DNA from: Pirellulaceae bacterium
GTDB lineage: Bacteria > Planctomycetota > Planctomycetia > Pirellulales > Pirellulaceae
Direction: 5' to 3'
DNA length: 31,669 nucleotides
Assembly: GCA_013002105.1 (NCBI GenBank)
Contig: JABDKS010000913.1
Location: forward strand, 1 to 31,669
The position numbers and the translations under genes are program-made. Positions 9,061 through 17,044 of this stretch are shown in pieces (positions within the stretch are counted from its first letter, which is position 1; the number at the start of each line of letters is the position of its first letter). The notes beneath the pieces were generated by a model that saw only the letters and a program-made list of their open reading frames with translations, searched no databases and was not told where the DNA came from.

Positions 9061-9858
9061 ATGGACAAAGTACGTGAACATAATCGCAACAGCTGGGACC
9101 GGCTGGTCGACCAAGCCAACGAGTGGACGGTCCCCGTCAGAGCGGATGCCATCGCGGCCGCTCGCCGCGGTGATTTCCAATTGCTATTAACGCCATCCAA
9201 GCCGGTCCCGGAAACCTGGTATCCACCGCTGCACGATCTGCCGACGCTCTGTCTGGCAACCGGCGGCGGTCAACAGGCACCCATCCTGGCAGCGGCCGGA
9301 GCCAAGGTGACAACGATCGATAACTCGCCCAAACAGTTGGCGCAAGATCAGTTGGTTGCCCGGCGAGAAGGTCTGCAAATCGAAACGGTCCACGGTGACA
9401 TGGCCGATCTATCGATGTTCGCGGACGGCCAATTCGCACTGATCTTCCATGCATGCAGTAATTGTTTCTCGCAGACCGTGCTGCCGGTTTGGCGCGAAGC
9501 GTTTCGCGTGCTGCGACAGGGAGGTGTCTTGCTGGCGGGTTTTGCTAATCCCGTCCGGTATGCGATCAAGGACGCCGATCACGACCGCGGACATTTGCTG
9601 ATTTCCCGCAAACTACCCTGGTCGGATTTAACCGATCTGACCGATCAGCAGTTGCAAACGCAACGCTATGACGTCGATGAATCGCTCGAGTTCGGACACA
9701 CGTTGGAGGACCAAATTGGTGGACAGTTGGCAGCCGGTTTTCACATGACCGCGATGTTCGAGGACGGTTGGCACGGACGCGACAATGAAATCGATCCGCT
9801 CTCCAAGTTGATGGATTCCTTCATCGCAACCCGATCCATTCGGCCACCGACGCCGTGA
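9061..9858 (+). CDS. Class I SAM-dependent methyltransferase
   Basis: A 265-residue cytosolic protein from the ATG at 9061 (MDKVREHNRNSWDRLV), a usual start for these methyltransferases. An upstream in-frame start at 8935 would add 42 Arg-rich, non-coding-looking residues. Motif I is LCLATGGGQQAPILAAAGA (63-81), followed by VTTIDNSPKQL for the ribose-binding acidic residue. HGDMADLSMFADGQF supplies the adenine-binding Asp, and AFRVLRQGGVLLAGF is the post-core strand. The first glycine motif reads ATGGGQQ rather than the classic DxGxGxG. The substrate is unknown. Its TGA stop overlaps the GTG start of the next membrane-protein gene (GTGA), so the two are coupled. Confidence 0.9.
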   Translation: MDKVREHNRNSWDRLVDQANEWTVPVRADAIAAARRGDFQLLLTPSKPVPETWYPPLHDLPTLCLATGGGQQAPILAAAGAKVTTIDNSPKQLAQDQLVARREGLQIETVHGDMADLSMFADGQFALIFHACSNCFSQTVLPVWREAFRVLRQGGVLLAGFANPVRYAIKDADHDRGHLLISRKLPWSDLTDLTDQQLQTQRYDVDESLEFGHTLEDQIGGQLAAGFHMTAMFEDGWHGRDNEIDPLSKLMDSFIATRSIRPPTP

Positions 9859-10460
9859 ACACGCCCACGCATATCGTGATTTCGATCGCGGCACTCAGTC
9901 GGTCCCCACGCGATGATCGCGAAACTCAGCCGACGACCTATTTTTTACCGGCGGTGATGGGAGCCGTGTTGCCCGACGCGGCGATGTATGTCTTTTACGG
10001 TGTCGAAAAGTTCATCGTCGGCAGCAGTGAGCGAGTGATTTGGTCAACGCAGTACTATTTGCCCGCTTGGCAGAATGTATTTGATTGGTTCAACAGCGTT
10101 CCGGTTTGCCTGATCGCGTTGCTGGCAGCACTGCGATGGGGAAAGCGGGCTTGGGCAGTACTGTTTGCATCGATGCTGTTGCATATCGTTTGTGATTTTC
10201 CGCTGCACCACGATGACGGACATCGGCATTTTTGGCCGCTGAGTGACTGGCGATTTGAAAGTCCCGTGTCGTACTGGGATCCGCATCATTACGGGATCTA
10301 TGCCGCCGCTGCCGAAATGGTGCTGTTTGCGATTTGCTATGCGATCGCGATGCGACGACACCGACGAATCCTCTATCGCGTGTTGCTCAGTGCAATGGCA
10401 GTGATGTACGCGTTGATGATGATAGGCTACTTCGCGTATGTACTTTCAAGAGAAACCTAG
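9855..10460 (+). CDS. DUF457/YdjM-like membrane-bound metal-dependent hydrolase family protein
   Basis: A 201-residue membrane protein with a GTG start overlapping the methyltransferase stop by four bases. It begins NTPTHIVISIAAL and has three or four hydrophobic segments (about 30-45, 75-92, 98-112, 150-190). Conserved-looking His/Asp residues lie near the membrane (HIVCDFPLHHDDGHRHFWPLSDW and YWDPHHYG), resembling the predicted metal site of the YdjM/LexA-binding inner-membrane hydrolase family. Activity of that family is poorly established, so the hydrolase label is only a family name. Coupling with the methyltransferase suggests shared function, perhaps on a lipid. A long hairpin repeat follows 16 bases after the stop. 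Confidence 0.6.
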   Translation: MNTPTHIVISIAALSRSPRDDRETQPTTYFLPAVMGAVLPDAAMYVFYGVEKFIVGSSERVIWSTQYYLPAWQNVFDWFNSVPVCLIALLAALRWGKRAWAVLFASMLLHIVCDFPLHHDDGHRHFWPLSDWRFESPVSYWDPHHYGIYAAAAEMVLFAICYAIAMRRHRRILYRVLLSAMAVMYALMMIGYFAYVLSRET

Positions 10461-10715
10461 ACCAATTTTAGTTTTCTCGTAGGCCGGGACCTGTCCTGGC
10501 GCAGCTGTGCCAGGACAGGTCCTGGCCTACGATTGATCCCACGTATTAAGTAAAAATGCTCTAGTCGCAGCAGGTCCCTGTAGTGTTTGTTCGCATCGGG
10601 AGGGAAATCGCGATCAAGAGATCATCGCGCTGGGGTGTTAAACCCGCTCCCGCTTGGTCAACTTTCGCTCTACGAAATCGTCGTCAAAACCCACAGCTTC
10701 GTGGAGAGGTGCTCG
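10461..10715. other. Convergent intergenic region with REP-like hairpin
   Basis: A 255-base gap between the end of the membrane-protein gene (plus) and the end of the GT9 gene (minus). It holds the long inverted repeat at 10477-10532. I see no ORF or RNA gene in the remaining part. Confidence 0.5.
10477..10532. repeat. Long REP-like inverted repeat (24-bp stem)
   Basis: The arms 10477-10500 and 10509-10532 are complementary over 24 bases with a single G-T wobble, around the 8-base loop GCAGCTGT. The arms contain nested CCTGTCCTGG/CCAGGACAGG motifs. The position between convergent gene ends suggests a dispersed intergenic REP/MITE-type repeat, possibly acting as a transcription barrier. No T-tract follows, so it is not a classic intrinsic terminator. 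That similar elements are dispersed in the genome is my expectation and cannot be seen in this window. Confidence 0.85.
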
Positions 10716-11750
10716 TTAGGCGGCGGACGTTTTGATAAAGGCGGCTCGCTTGGCCTGGATCTTGTCGATCACTCTGCAGACATCTGCGACATCGATCGCT
10801 CGCATCGCAGGACTGGGGAACGCGGAGGTTTGCCCGTGAGGGACGTAGGCCTTTGCGATCGCGGTTTGTCCGTACGGCCCGGAATCACTTGGTCGCGTCG
10901 AACCGTACAATCCAATGGAGGTGGTTCCGACAGCTACCGATAGGTGCAGCGGGCCGGTGTCGCCGCTGAGGTACAGATCGGCAGTTTCGATCATTGCGGC
11001 CAAATGCGTGAGATCCATTTCCGGCGCCAAGGTCGCGTTTCCTTCGGCGGCATCGACAATCTTTTCAGCCATGCTTCGTTCGGATGTGGTTCGCCAAATC
11101 GCGACGCTTTGGTAGCCGTATCGATGAGACAGATAGCAAGCGGTTTCGGCAAATCGTTCGGTTTGCCACAATTTGCTCGGCAGCGTTCCACCAGGATTCA
11201 AGACGGCTAGTCGATCCGAATGGATGGTGCGCCGCCAGCGCCCCGCCCACGTTCTCGCTTGTTGGCTCAGTGGGAGTTGCCATTGCGTCGTGGGAGCGTG
11301 AACACCCAGCGGGCCGAGTAATTCCAGGCAACGATCGACTAAGTGCGTGGATGTCGGCGTCACATGAACATTGCTCAGCAGGCGGCTACATCGGTTTGCA
11401 TACGACCGGTCAAACCCGATTCGTTTAGCGGCGCCTGATAAACGGCAGGCCAAGGCGGTTCTGATGGTGCCCTGGCAATCGATCGCGACTTGGAAGCGAT
11501 GTTGCCGGAGAACTGTTCGTGTTTGCCGTAACATCGAGGGCGACGATTGCCAACCTTCGGGCAGTGCAATGACGTCATTGATCGCGACATGATGACGAAC
11601 AATCGGGGCCGATTTCTTTTCGACTGCCCAAGCAATATGGGCGTCAGGAAAGTGCTGTCGCAGCGCGCAGGCAAGGGGCAACGTCATGACGGTGTCCCCA
11701 ATCTCGCCCATTCGCGCGATCAGGATTCTTGGACTGTTCTTGCTAGGCAT
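10716..11750 (-). CDS. Glycosyltransferase family 9 (heptosyltransferase-like)
   Basis: A 344-residue protein from the ATG at 11750 (MPSKNSPRILIARMGEIGDTVM), which gives the family N-terminal beta strand and loop. The C-terminal nucleotide-sugar region is clear: LNPGGTLPSKLWQTERFA and SGDTGPLHLSVAVGTTSIGLYGSTRPSDSGPYG, as in ADP-heptose:LPS heptosyltransferases. GT9 enzymes add heptose or related sugars to the lipopolysaccharide core on the cytoplasmic face of the inner membrane. Acceptor and exact sugar are not readable. It lies 54 bases downstream of another glycosyltransferase gene on the same strand, so both probably serve a cell-surface glycan. Confidence 0.9.
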   Translation of the reverse strand: MPSKNSPRILIARMGEIGDTVMTLPLACALRQHFPDAHIAWAVEKKSAPIVRHHVAINDVIALPEGWQSSPSMLRQTRTVLRQHRFQVAIDCQGTIRTALACRLSGAAKRIGFDRSYANRCSRLLSNVHVTPTSTHLVDRCLELLGPLGVHAPTTQWQLPLSQQARTWAGRWRRTIHSDRLAVLNPGGTLPSKLWQTERFAETACYLSHRYGYQSVAIWRTTSERSMAEKIVDAAEGNATLAPEMDLTHLAAMIETADLYLSGDTGPLHLSVAVGTTSIGLYGSTRPSDSGPYGQTAIAKAYVPHGQTSAFPSPAMRAIDVADVCRVIDKIQAKRAAFIKTSAA

Positions 11751-11804
11751 TGCAGTGGCCTTTGAAAACAAACGATCGCTGTCAAATCGAACCAACGTGT
11801 CGGT

Positions 11805-12572
11805 TCAAGCAGCATCGCTCCAGTATTCTTTCAACCAGTTTGCCGGACGTGTTGATTTGAACACGCTCGCTGAGTAGCCATTGATCGCTTGCTGGGGTAG
11901 CGGATAGCCATGGAATGCCAGGATCCGCATTTCGGTGGGCTGATGCGGTTCGCGGATCACGTTCATTGGAAACACGGGCCGACAATGACGCTTGAAACTA
12001 CAAACCCACTGGTCGGGCCAAAATGCCAAGTCATCCGCGAGTGTTCGACTGACATACTGTTGCTCGATTCGAAACGTTTCGAGAACTTCGGATTCGTTGG
12101 CAGCAAAATGTTCGTAGACGCGAGAGTGATCAATGGGATGAAATCGGAACACGGAGGTGTTGCCGACACGTCCATCGCGGCCGGGCATCCAAGAGCGGCG
12201 TTTCTCCAGCCAATCATGAATCACACAGAACTTGCCAGGTTGGTAGGTAAAGAAATCGTCCAGTGAACCGGTCACGACGATGTCCAAGTCCAAGAACAGT
12301 GTGTCGCTATCCAGCCCCGCAATCCCTGGTTGGAAGAGGCCTACCTTGCGCCACGTCTCGCCACCCTTGCGCGAATCAAAGGTTGCTTCGTCAAACGAAG
12401 TCACCGGCAACGGTTGGACTTCGACATTCGAGTCGATTCCCGCACCGTCGTCGGTCAAGCAGATAAATCGAAACGGTGTGGAGAGGTTTTTGCGGACGCC
12501 TTGATAGAGTCGATTGACATATTCGCTGCCGTATTTCGTTCCCCATTTGATGCACAGCACGTTAGCTGACAT
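11805..12572 (-). CDS. Putative GT-A-fold glycosyltransferase
   Basis: A 255-residue protein from the ATG at 12572 (MSANVLCIKWGTKYG). A start at 12728 would add 52 residues without family-like features. FICLTDD (about 36-42) and FLDLDIVVTGSLDDFF (DLD at 95-97) give the strand pattern and metal-binding DxD motif of GT-A enzymes. GNTSVFRFHP and ILAFHGYPLP match later elements of glycosyltransferases related to family 8. It has no signal or membrane segment and is therefore cytosolic. Together with the GT9 gene 54 bases downstream it probably forms a small glycan-assembly unit. Donor and acceptor are unknown. Confidence 0.75.
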   Translation of the reverse strand: MSANVLCIKWGTKYGSEYVNRLYQGVRKNLSTPFRFICLTDDGAGIDSNVEVQPLPVTSFDEATFDSRKGGETWRKVGLFQPGIAGLDSDTLFLDLDIVVTGSLDDFFTYQPGKFCVIHDWLEKRRSWMPGRDGRVGNTSVFRFHPIDHSRVYEHFAANESEVLETFRIEQQYVSRTLADDLAFWPDQWVCSFKRHCRPVFPMNVIREPHQPTEMRILAFHGYPLPQQAINGYSASVFKSTRPANWLKEYWSDAA

Positions 12573-12787
12573 GGTTTCGGCTCCGCGGTTGGATAGAAAA
12601 TGGATTGTTGGTGTCGGTTGCTTCGTTGCCTGCCGACACGTCGGAGGCCGCAAGCGGGCGGTTGGATCAAACGTGTAAGTACGAAAGTCGGCCGGAAATG
12701 TAAAGAGATTTCCGCATTGAACAACCACCTGGGTCCAAGGGCAGCGAGCTACGATCGTTGGCTCGATTCGTTATACTTTCGCACAAA

Positions 12788-12819
12788 TGCCCGAACTGGC
12801 AGCTGCCCGAACTGGCAGC
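12788..12819. repeat. Perfect 16-bp tandem duplication
   Basis: TGCCCGAACTGGCAGC occurs twice in direct succession. Each copy contains a short inverted repeat (TGCC-N6-GGCA), the shape of a dimeric regulator site. It lies about 190 bases upstream of the S46 peptidase start and 220 bases from the divergent glycosyltransferase start. Confidence 0.9.
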
Positions 12820-12947
12820 GGGGCAAATCGACCTGCCGCGTTGCTAGCATCACGACCCGAATTCCTTTGGACGTGTTTCGATCTCTCGTTTGCGTTGGAT
12901 CCACCGTCCGCCTCGAAACTCAACTCAGTAACGCGTGATGTTTCATT

Positions 12948-13001
12948 TTCTGATTGCCGTTCACCTTCTGATTCCCGCTCACCTTTTGATTACCAAAAAC
13001 C
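12948..13001. repeat. 18-bp degenerate tandem repeat before the S46 peptidase start
   Basis: Units 12948-12965 and 12966-12983 match at 16 of 18 positions (TTCTGATTsCCGyTCACC). A third, decayed unit (12984-13001, TTTTGATTACC...) runs to four bases before the ATG, so the array occupies the expected 5' untranslated region. Confidence 0.8.
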
Positions 13002-13004
13002 GCC

Positions 13005-15077
13005 ATGTCGATTGAACTGCTGTACCGCAAGTTACTTATCATTCCGTTGTCAGCCTCGATCTTGATCGGCGTGCTTGCGAAGGATGTCGCGGCTGACGAA
13101 GGGATGTATCTGTTTAACGATTTGCCAAAATCGCAGTTGGAAAGTGCGCACGACTTTACGCCGACACCGCAATGGGCCGATGACTTGCGATTGTCATCGG
13201 TGCGATTCAACAGCGGTGGTTCGGGGTCATTTATATCCAGCAACGGGCTCGTGCTGACCAACCATCACGTCGCCAGCGATACGCTGCACAAACTGAGTAC
13301 ACCCGAGCGAAATCTGATCGACGAGGGGTACTTGGCGACGCAGTTGGATCAGGAATTGAAAGCGCCCGATTTGGAACTGAATGTTCTGGTTTCGATCGAG
13401 GATGTCACCGATCGCGTGAACGCAGCGGTCGATGCGAAAGCATCCGCTGAGGATGCGGCCAAACAGCGCCGCGGGGTGATGACAACGATCGAAAAGGAAT
13501 CGCTGGATAAGACTGGGCTTCGTAGCGATGTGATCACGCTGTTTGGCGGCGCAAAATACCATTTGTACCGATACAAGAAATACACCGACGTTCGGTTAGT
13601 GTGGGCTCCCGAGACAAAGGCAGCGTTTTTTGGTGGCGACGCGGATAACTTTGAATATCCACGTTTCAACCTGGATGCGACGATCATGCGAGTTTATGAG
13701 GACGGAAAACCAGCGAAACTGAAAAACTTTTTACGTTGGAGCGACAAGCCACTGGCCGGCGGTGAATTGGTTTTTGTCAGTGGAAACCCTGGTCGAACAC
13801 AACGAATCTTTACAGTCGCGGCGCTGAAGTACCTGCGTGATGATCGCATTCCCTATGTGTTGAACTATCTGCGTCGCAAAGAAATCTTGATGCAACAGTT
13901 TGGCTTGGAGGGCGTCGAGGCGACGCGTCGAGCACGCGATGAGTTGTTCGGAATTCAGAATGCGCGGAAGGCGTACACGGGAATGCTGGCAGGATTGCAG
14001 AATCCGCAAACGATGGCGGCCAAACTAGAGAGTGAAAAGAAACTGCTCCAGTCGCTGCAAGGCAATCAGGACCTGAAGGGCTTGGTGCAAGCGTGGGAGG
14101 ACATTGCCGAGATTCAGTCGGAGAAACGTGAGTTGCTTGGTCAGACCGTTAGCTTGCGGAGTCAGTTATTTGATTTGGCGATGCAGATCGTGCTTTTGGC
14201 AGCCGAGGATCAAAAGAAAAACGAAGAACGATTGCGGGAGTTTACCGAGGCCGGACGCGAGTCGTTGCTGCAGGAACTGACCAGCGAAGCGCCGATCTAC
14301 CGTGACTTGGAGCAAGCCAAATTAGCGGACGAATTGGGCCGTTTGGCCGAATTGCGTGGCGGCGACGATGATCTGGTCGTCCAAGTGCTCGATGGCAAAA
14401 GCCCACGTGACCGTGCGGCCGAATTGCTTGCGGGGACAAAACTGGACGACGTGCCCGAACGACAAAAACTGATCGATGGCGGCATCAATGCGGTCAATGC
14501 ATCGGATGACAAACTGATCGGTTTGGCTCAGTTGCTGCAAAGCGAGTATCGACGGGTTCGAACGGCAAGTGAACAGTTACAAGAACGCGAGCGGCAGGCG
14601 TACGCACAGATCACCAAAGCAAAGTCGGCGATCGAAGGGACCGGCGGCTACCCCGACGCAACGTTTACGCTCAGATTGGCTTATGGAACGGTCAAAGGGT
14701 ACGAGGAGGATGGCAAGCAAATTCCGCCGACAACGAATTTTGCTGGTGCCTACGAACATGCGACGTCGCACGACGGACAAAAGGATTTTGACCTGCCTGA
14801 GTCTTGGTTGGATGCCAAGTCAAACGTTGACTTGTCGACGCAGTTGAACTTTGTTTGTACGGCAGACATCATCGGTGGCAACAGCGGATCACCGGTGGTC
14901 AACCGTGATGGCCATTTAGTCGGTTTGATTTTTGACGGGAACATCCAAAGTTTGACCAGCGATTATCTGTACACCGACGATCAGGCCCGCGCGGTCAGCG
15001 TTTCGGGAGTCGGGATTCTGGAGGCGTTGCGTTCGATTTACGGTGCCAAAGAACTGGCTGACCAAATCGGCAAGTAG
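13005..15077 (+). CDS. S46-family dipeptidyl-peptidase (DPP7-like)
   Basis: A 690-residue secreted serine peptidase; DPP7/DPP11 enzymes are about 700. A signal peptide spans about residues 1-30 (LLIIPLSASILIGVL ... AADEGM). The chymotrypsin-fold catalytic triad is visible: His in LTNHHVASD (87/88), Asp in FGGDADNFEYPR (D214) and Ser in GGNSGSPVV (S627). A helical domain covers about 290-540, rich in Glu/Lys/Gln. The FDG motif 18 residues after the catalytic Ser (G645) matches the Gly of DPP7, which favours hydrophobic P1 residues, whereas DPP11 has Arg there for Asp/Glu. These enzymes release dipeptides in the periplasm. The gene stands alone, with repeat arrays upstream. Confidence 0.95.
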   Translation: MSIELLYRKLLIIPLSASILIGVLAKDVAADEGMYLFNDLPKSQLESAHDFTPTPQWADDLRLSSVRFNSGGSGSFISSNGLVLTNHHVASDTLHKLSTPERNLIDEGYLATQLDQELKAPDLELNVLVSIEDVTDRVNAAVDAKASAEDAAKQRRGVMTTIEKESLDKTGLRSDVITLFGGAKYHLYRYKKYTDVRLVWAPETKAAFFGGDADNFEYPRFNLDATIMRVYEDGKPAKLKNFLRWSDKPLAGGELVFVSGNPGRTQRIFTVAALKYLRDDRIPYVLNYLRRKEILMQQFGLEGVEATRRARDELFGIQNARKAYTGMLAGLQNPQTMAAKLESEKKLLQSLQGNQDLKGLVQAWEDIAEIQSEKRELLGQTVSLRSQLFDLAMQIVLLAAEDQKKNEERLREFTEAGRESLLQELTSEAPIYRDLEQAKLADELGRLAELRGGDDDLVVQVLDGKSPRDRAAELLAGTKLDDVPERQKLIDGGINAVNASDDKLIGLAQLLQSEYRRVRTASEQLQERERQAYAQITKAKSAIEGTGGYPDATFTLRLAYGTVKGYEEDGKQIPPTTNFAGAYEHATSHDGQKDFDLPESWLDAKSNVDLSTQLNFVCTADIIGGNSGSPVVNRDGHLVGLIFDGNIQSLTSDYLYTDDQARAVSVSGVGILEALRSIYGAKELADQIGK

Positions 15078-15191
15078 GACGAGGTCGGCACCCGCTGAAT
15101 ACGGCTGGAAGTTTCGACGGTCGGGAATTCCGAAGGGTGGGAGTTCGTGTTGGCTGGGCGGATCCTGTCCGCGCCGCAACGCTCAGGGTTC

Positions 15192-16400
15192 TTACTCGAC
15201 GTCGAGCGTTTCTTCGGCTTCTTCCAGACTTTCCATCACTTCGGCGTTGGCCGTCCAGTAGAAAATCGTGCCGATGATGCCAAGGACCACTTTGACCATT
15301 TCAAAAACGAGCGCGACCAACGTGCCTGACGCTGACGTTTTGGCCATCGGGACGACTTTGTAAAGTTTGTCGATGGTCGCTTCCAAGACACCGACACCAG
15401 CGGGTGTCAACGGAAGGGCGGACATCAGCATGCCGACCGGCACGATGACAAAGTGTTCGATCAGCGTGGGCGGATCGGGATAAAGTCCGCGGGCGACAAA
15501 GTACATGCTGATCACCAACATGCTTTGTACACCCAGACTCATCACGATCGACATTCCAAATGCGATCGGATGATGGTGAAACATTCGCAGCGGCGGGCCG
15601 ACTTTGTGGATCAGGCCGCCGATCAGAGGCAAGGTGCTGCCCCACTGGATCATTCGATCAACCATCCGTCCACCGAATACCAAGATGGCAAGCACAACCG
15701 TTCCCAATCCGACAAGAAAGAGGGTGCCCGTGGTGACTTGCCCCATGTACTCGGCGTCGGGGGGAATCTCCAAGAAGACCAGTGCGGCTGCGACCAGTAG
15801 CAGCAAGCCGTAGAGGCCCGCGCCGCGATCGACCAAGACCGATGCGACCGCCTCGATGCGTTTGCCGGGTCGACGCTTGGCCAAGAAAATGGCTTTGAAT
15901 AGGTCGCCACCGACGCTGCCGGCCGAGACAAAACTGAGCAGAAAACAGATCGATCCCAGGCGTTGCGCCTCCAGCATGGTCAGTTCGATTCCTTGGCAGC
16001 GAACCAGGATGCACCAACGTGCAAAGGACAACGCCATCGCGCCGATTGCCACGACGAGCGCGGAAACCAAAAGGGGATAGTTCTTGTCATGCGTTTTCAG
16101 CGCGTCCCACTGGTGTTGGTCGATATTCCAGAGCAGGAATCCAATGATGGCCGCTGGAATCGCGAATTTGACCGCCGTCACCAGCACCCGCTTGGCCGTC
16201 CACCGGTGTTTTTCCTGTGGCAGATCTGCGGGGGGTTCAGAGAATGGCGGCGGGTCAGAATCGGTCAAGTCGAGCTCAGAGGCGTGGGCAGCAATGTGAT
16301 CGTCGCAAATGCGGGTGCGCAGGCGACAAGATCTTTGTGTAGGCGGCAAGATAATTGCCCCTCGGGGTAGGTCCAAGCGGGGCCAATGGTGAATCGTCAC
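15192..16400 (-). CDS. UPF0104 / lysylphosphatidylglycerol-synthase-type integral membrane protein
   Basis: About 402 residues from the GTG at 16400. The start is uncertain: TTG codons at 16424 and 16268 are also possible, and the first 45 residues look poorly coding. The rest is a multi-spanning membrane protein with about eight hydrophobic segments, starting at VKFAIPAAIIGFLLWNI. Family landmarks include FLLSFVSAGSVGGDLFKAIFLAK, VASVLVDRGAGLYGLLLL and LPLTPAGVGVLEA, the MprF N-terminal (flippase-like)/YbhN signature. No soluble aminoacyl-transferase domain follows. Family members are thought to move or modify lipids; substrate unknown. It converges on the S46 peptidase gene. The C-terminus ends in an acidic segment (EEAEETLDVE). 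Confidence 0.85.
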   Translation of the reverse strand: MTIHHWPRLDLPRGAIILPPTQRSCRLRTRICDDHIAAHASELDLTDSDPPPFSEPPADLPQEKHRWTAKRVLVTAVKFAIPAAIIGFLLWNIDQHQWDALKTHDKNYPLLVSALVVAIGAMALSFARWCILVRCQGIELTMLEAQRLGSICFLLSFVSAGSVGGDLFKAIFLAKRRPGKRIEAVASVLVDRGAGLYGLLLLVAAALVFLEIPPDAEYMGQVTTGTLFLVGLGTVVLAILVFGGRMVDRMIQWGSTLPLIGGLIHKVGPPLRMFHHHPIAFGMSIVMSLGVQSMLVISMYFVARGLYPDPPTLIEHFVIVPVGMLMSALPLTPAGVGVLEATIDKLYKVVPMAKTSASGTLVALVFEMVKVVLGIIGTIFYWTANAEVMESLEEAEETLDVE

Positions 16401-16734
16401 GAAAAACGGTTGCCGTACGCACAATTCGTGGATTTCCGCTGGCCACGTCTGCCGATGCCAGTCGCGAATAGGTGTTTTCGCCCGTCAGGCGACGGCCGTG
16501 CCCGGTGGGCGGTGCGAACTTCGGCAGGTGACCCGGGCAGGTGGGTGGCGTAGGCAGGCGGGTGATGTGGGCTTGGCAGCGATCGGGAATAACCCGACCA
16601 CGCAGGAGTTTGGTCGCCGGTCAGTCGAAAAACATCCCTTCTAACCTTGCCAAAACGGGGGTGAACCGATATTTTGCGGGGCCTGAATTGATCAGGTTTC
16701 CGAGCCACAGAACCGTTCTGATAGAGTTTTTGAC
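16401..16734. other. Divergent intergenic region, G-rich
   Basis: A 334-base gap holding the promoters for the UPF0104 protein (minus) and the small basic protein (plus). Around 16523-16564 the plus strand carries repeated GGCAGGTG/GGCAGGCG-like G-rich motifs. A short palindrome CCTGA-N5-TCAGG lies near 16682-16696, about 40 bases before the small basic protein start. No protein or RNA gene was recognised. Confidence 0.4.
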
Positions 16735-16938
16735 ATGACAATGGATCGCAGCCTCAAGGTAAAAGCCGGGGCCATTCGCTCGCGAAACGTTTTGACACGC
16801 GCTGAACGCGTTGCCCGCCTCAAGGAACTCGATAAGTTCAACGAGGAAGCGAGCATCGTCGGAATGCCGAAAGTGCGAGTGCAGAAGGTATCGCTGAAGA
16901 AGAAGAAGAAGGTCAAGAAAGCCGAAGACGAAAAATAG
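16735..16938 (+). CDS. Small basic protein (PVC-superphylum, putative ribosome-associated)
   Basis: A 67-residue, highly Lys/Arg-rich protein (MTMDRSLKVKAGAIRSRNVL ... MPKVRVQK, ending in a run of lysines and acidic residues). It matches the small basic protein family shared by Chlamydiae, Verrucomicrobia and Planctomycetes (TIGR04137 as I recall it): core SLKVKAG-x4-RNVLTRAERVARLKE followed by GMPKVRV. The family has been suggested to be ribosome-associated, but its function is not established. The start codon could also be the ATG six bases later. It is followed by a repeat-rich spacer. Confidence 0.85.
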   Translation: MTMDRSLKVKAGAIRSRNVLTRAERVARLKELDKFNEEASIVGMPKVRVQKVSLKKKKKVKKAEDEK

Positions 16939-16950
16939 TCGGCAAATCGT

Positions 16951-16990
16951 CGTAGTCGATGACGAGAAGTCGTAGTCGATGACGAGAAAT
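16951..16990. repeat. 20-bp tandem duplication
   Basis: CGTAGTCGATGACGAGAAGT is followed immediately by the same 20 bases with one change (GAAAT for GAAGT). It starts 13 bases after the stop of the small basic protein gene. Confidence 0.9.
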
Positions 16991-17044
16991 CGACGAAGCG
17001 TCCATTGGGGATCTGCCCTGCGTCGATTTGTCCGGTCCACCCGC

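Larger units (their letters stand above)
12573..13004. promoter_or_regulatory. Divergent control region with two sets of tandem repeats
   Basis: A 432-base gene-free region between the glycosyltransferase start (minus) and the S46 peptidase start (plus); it must hold both promoters. It contains a perfect 16-bp tandem duplication and an 18-bp degenerate tandem array ending at the peptidase start codon. I could not pick a convincing -35/-10 pair. No conserved ORF was recognised. Confidence 0.5.
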
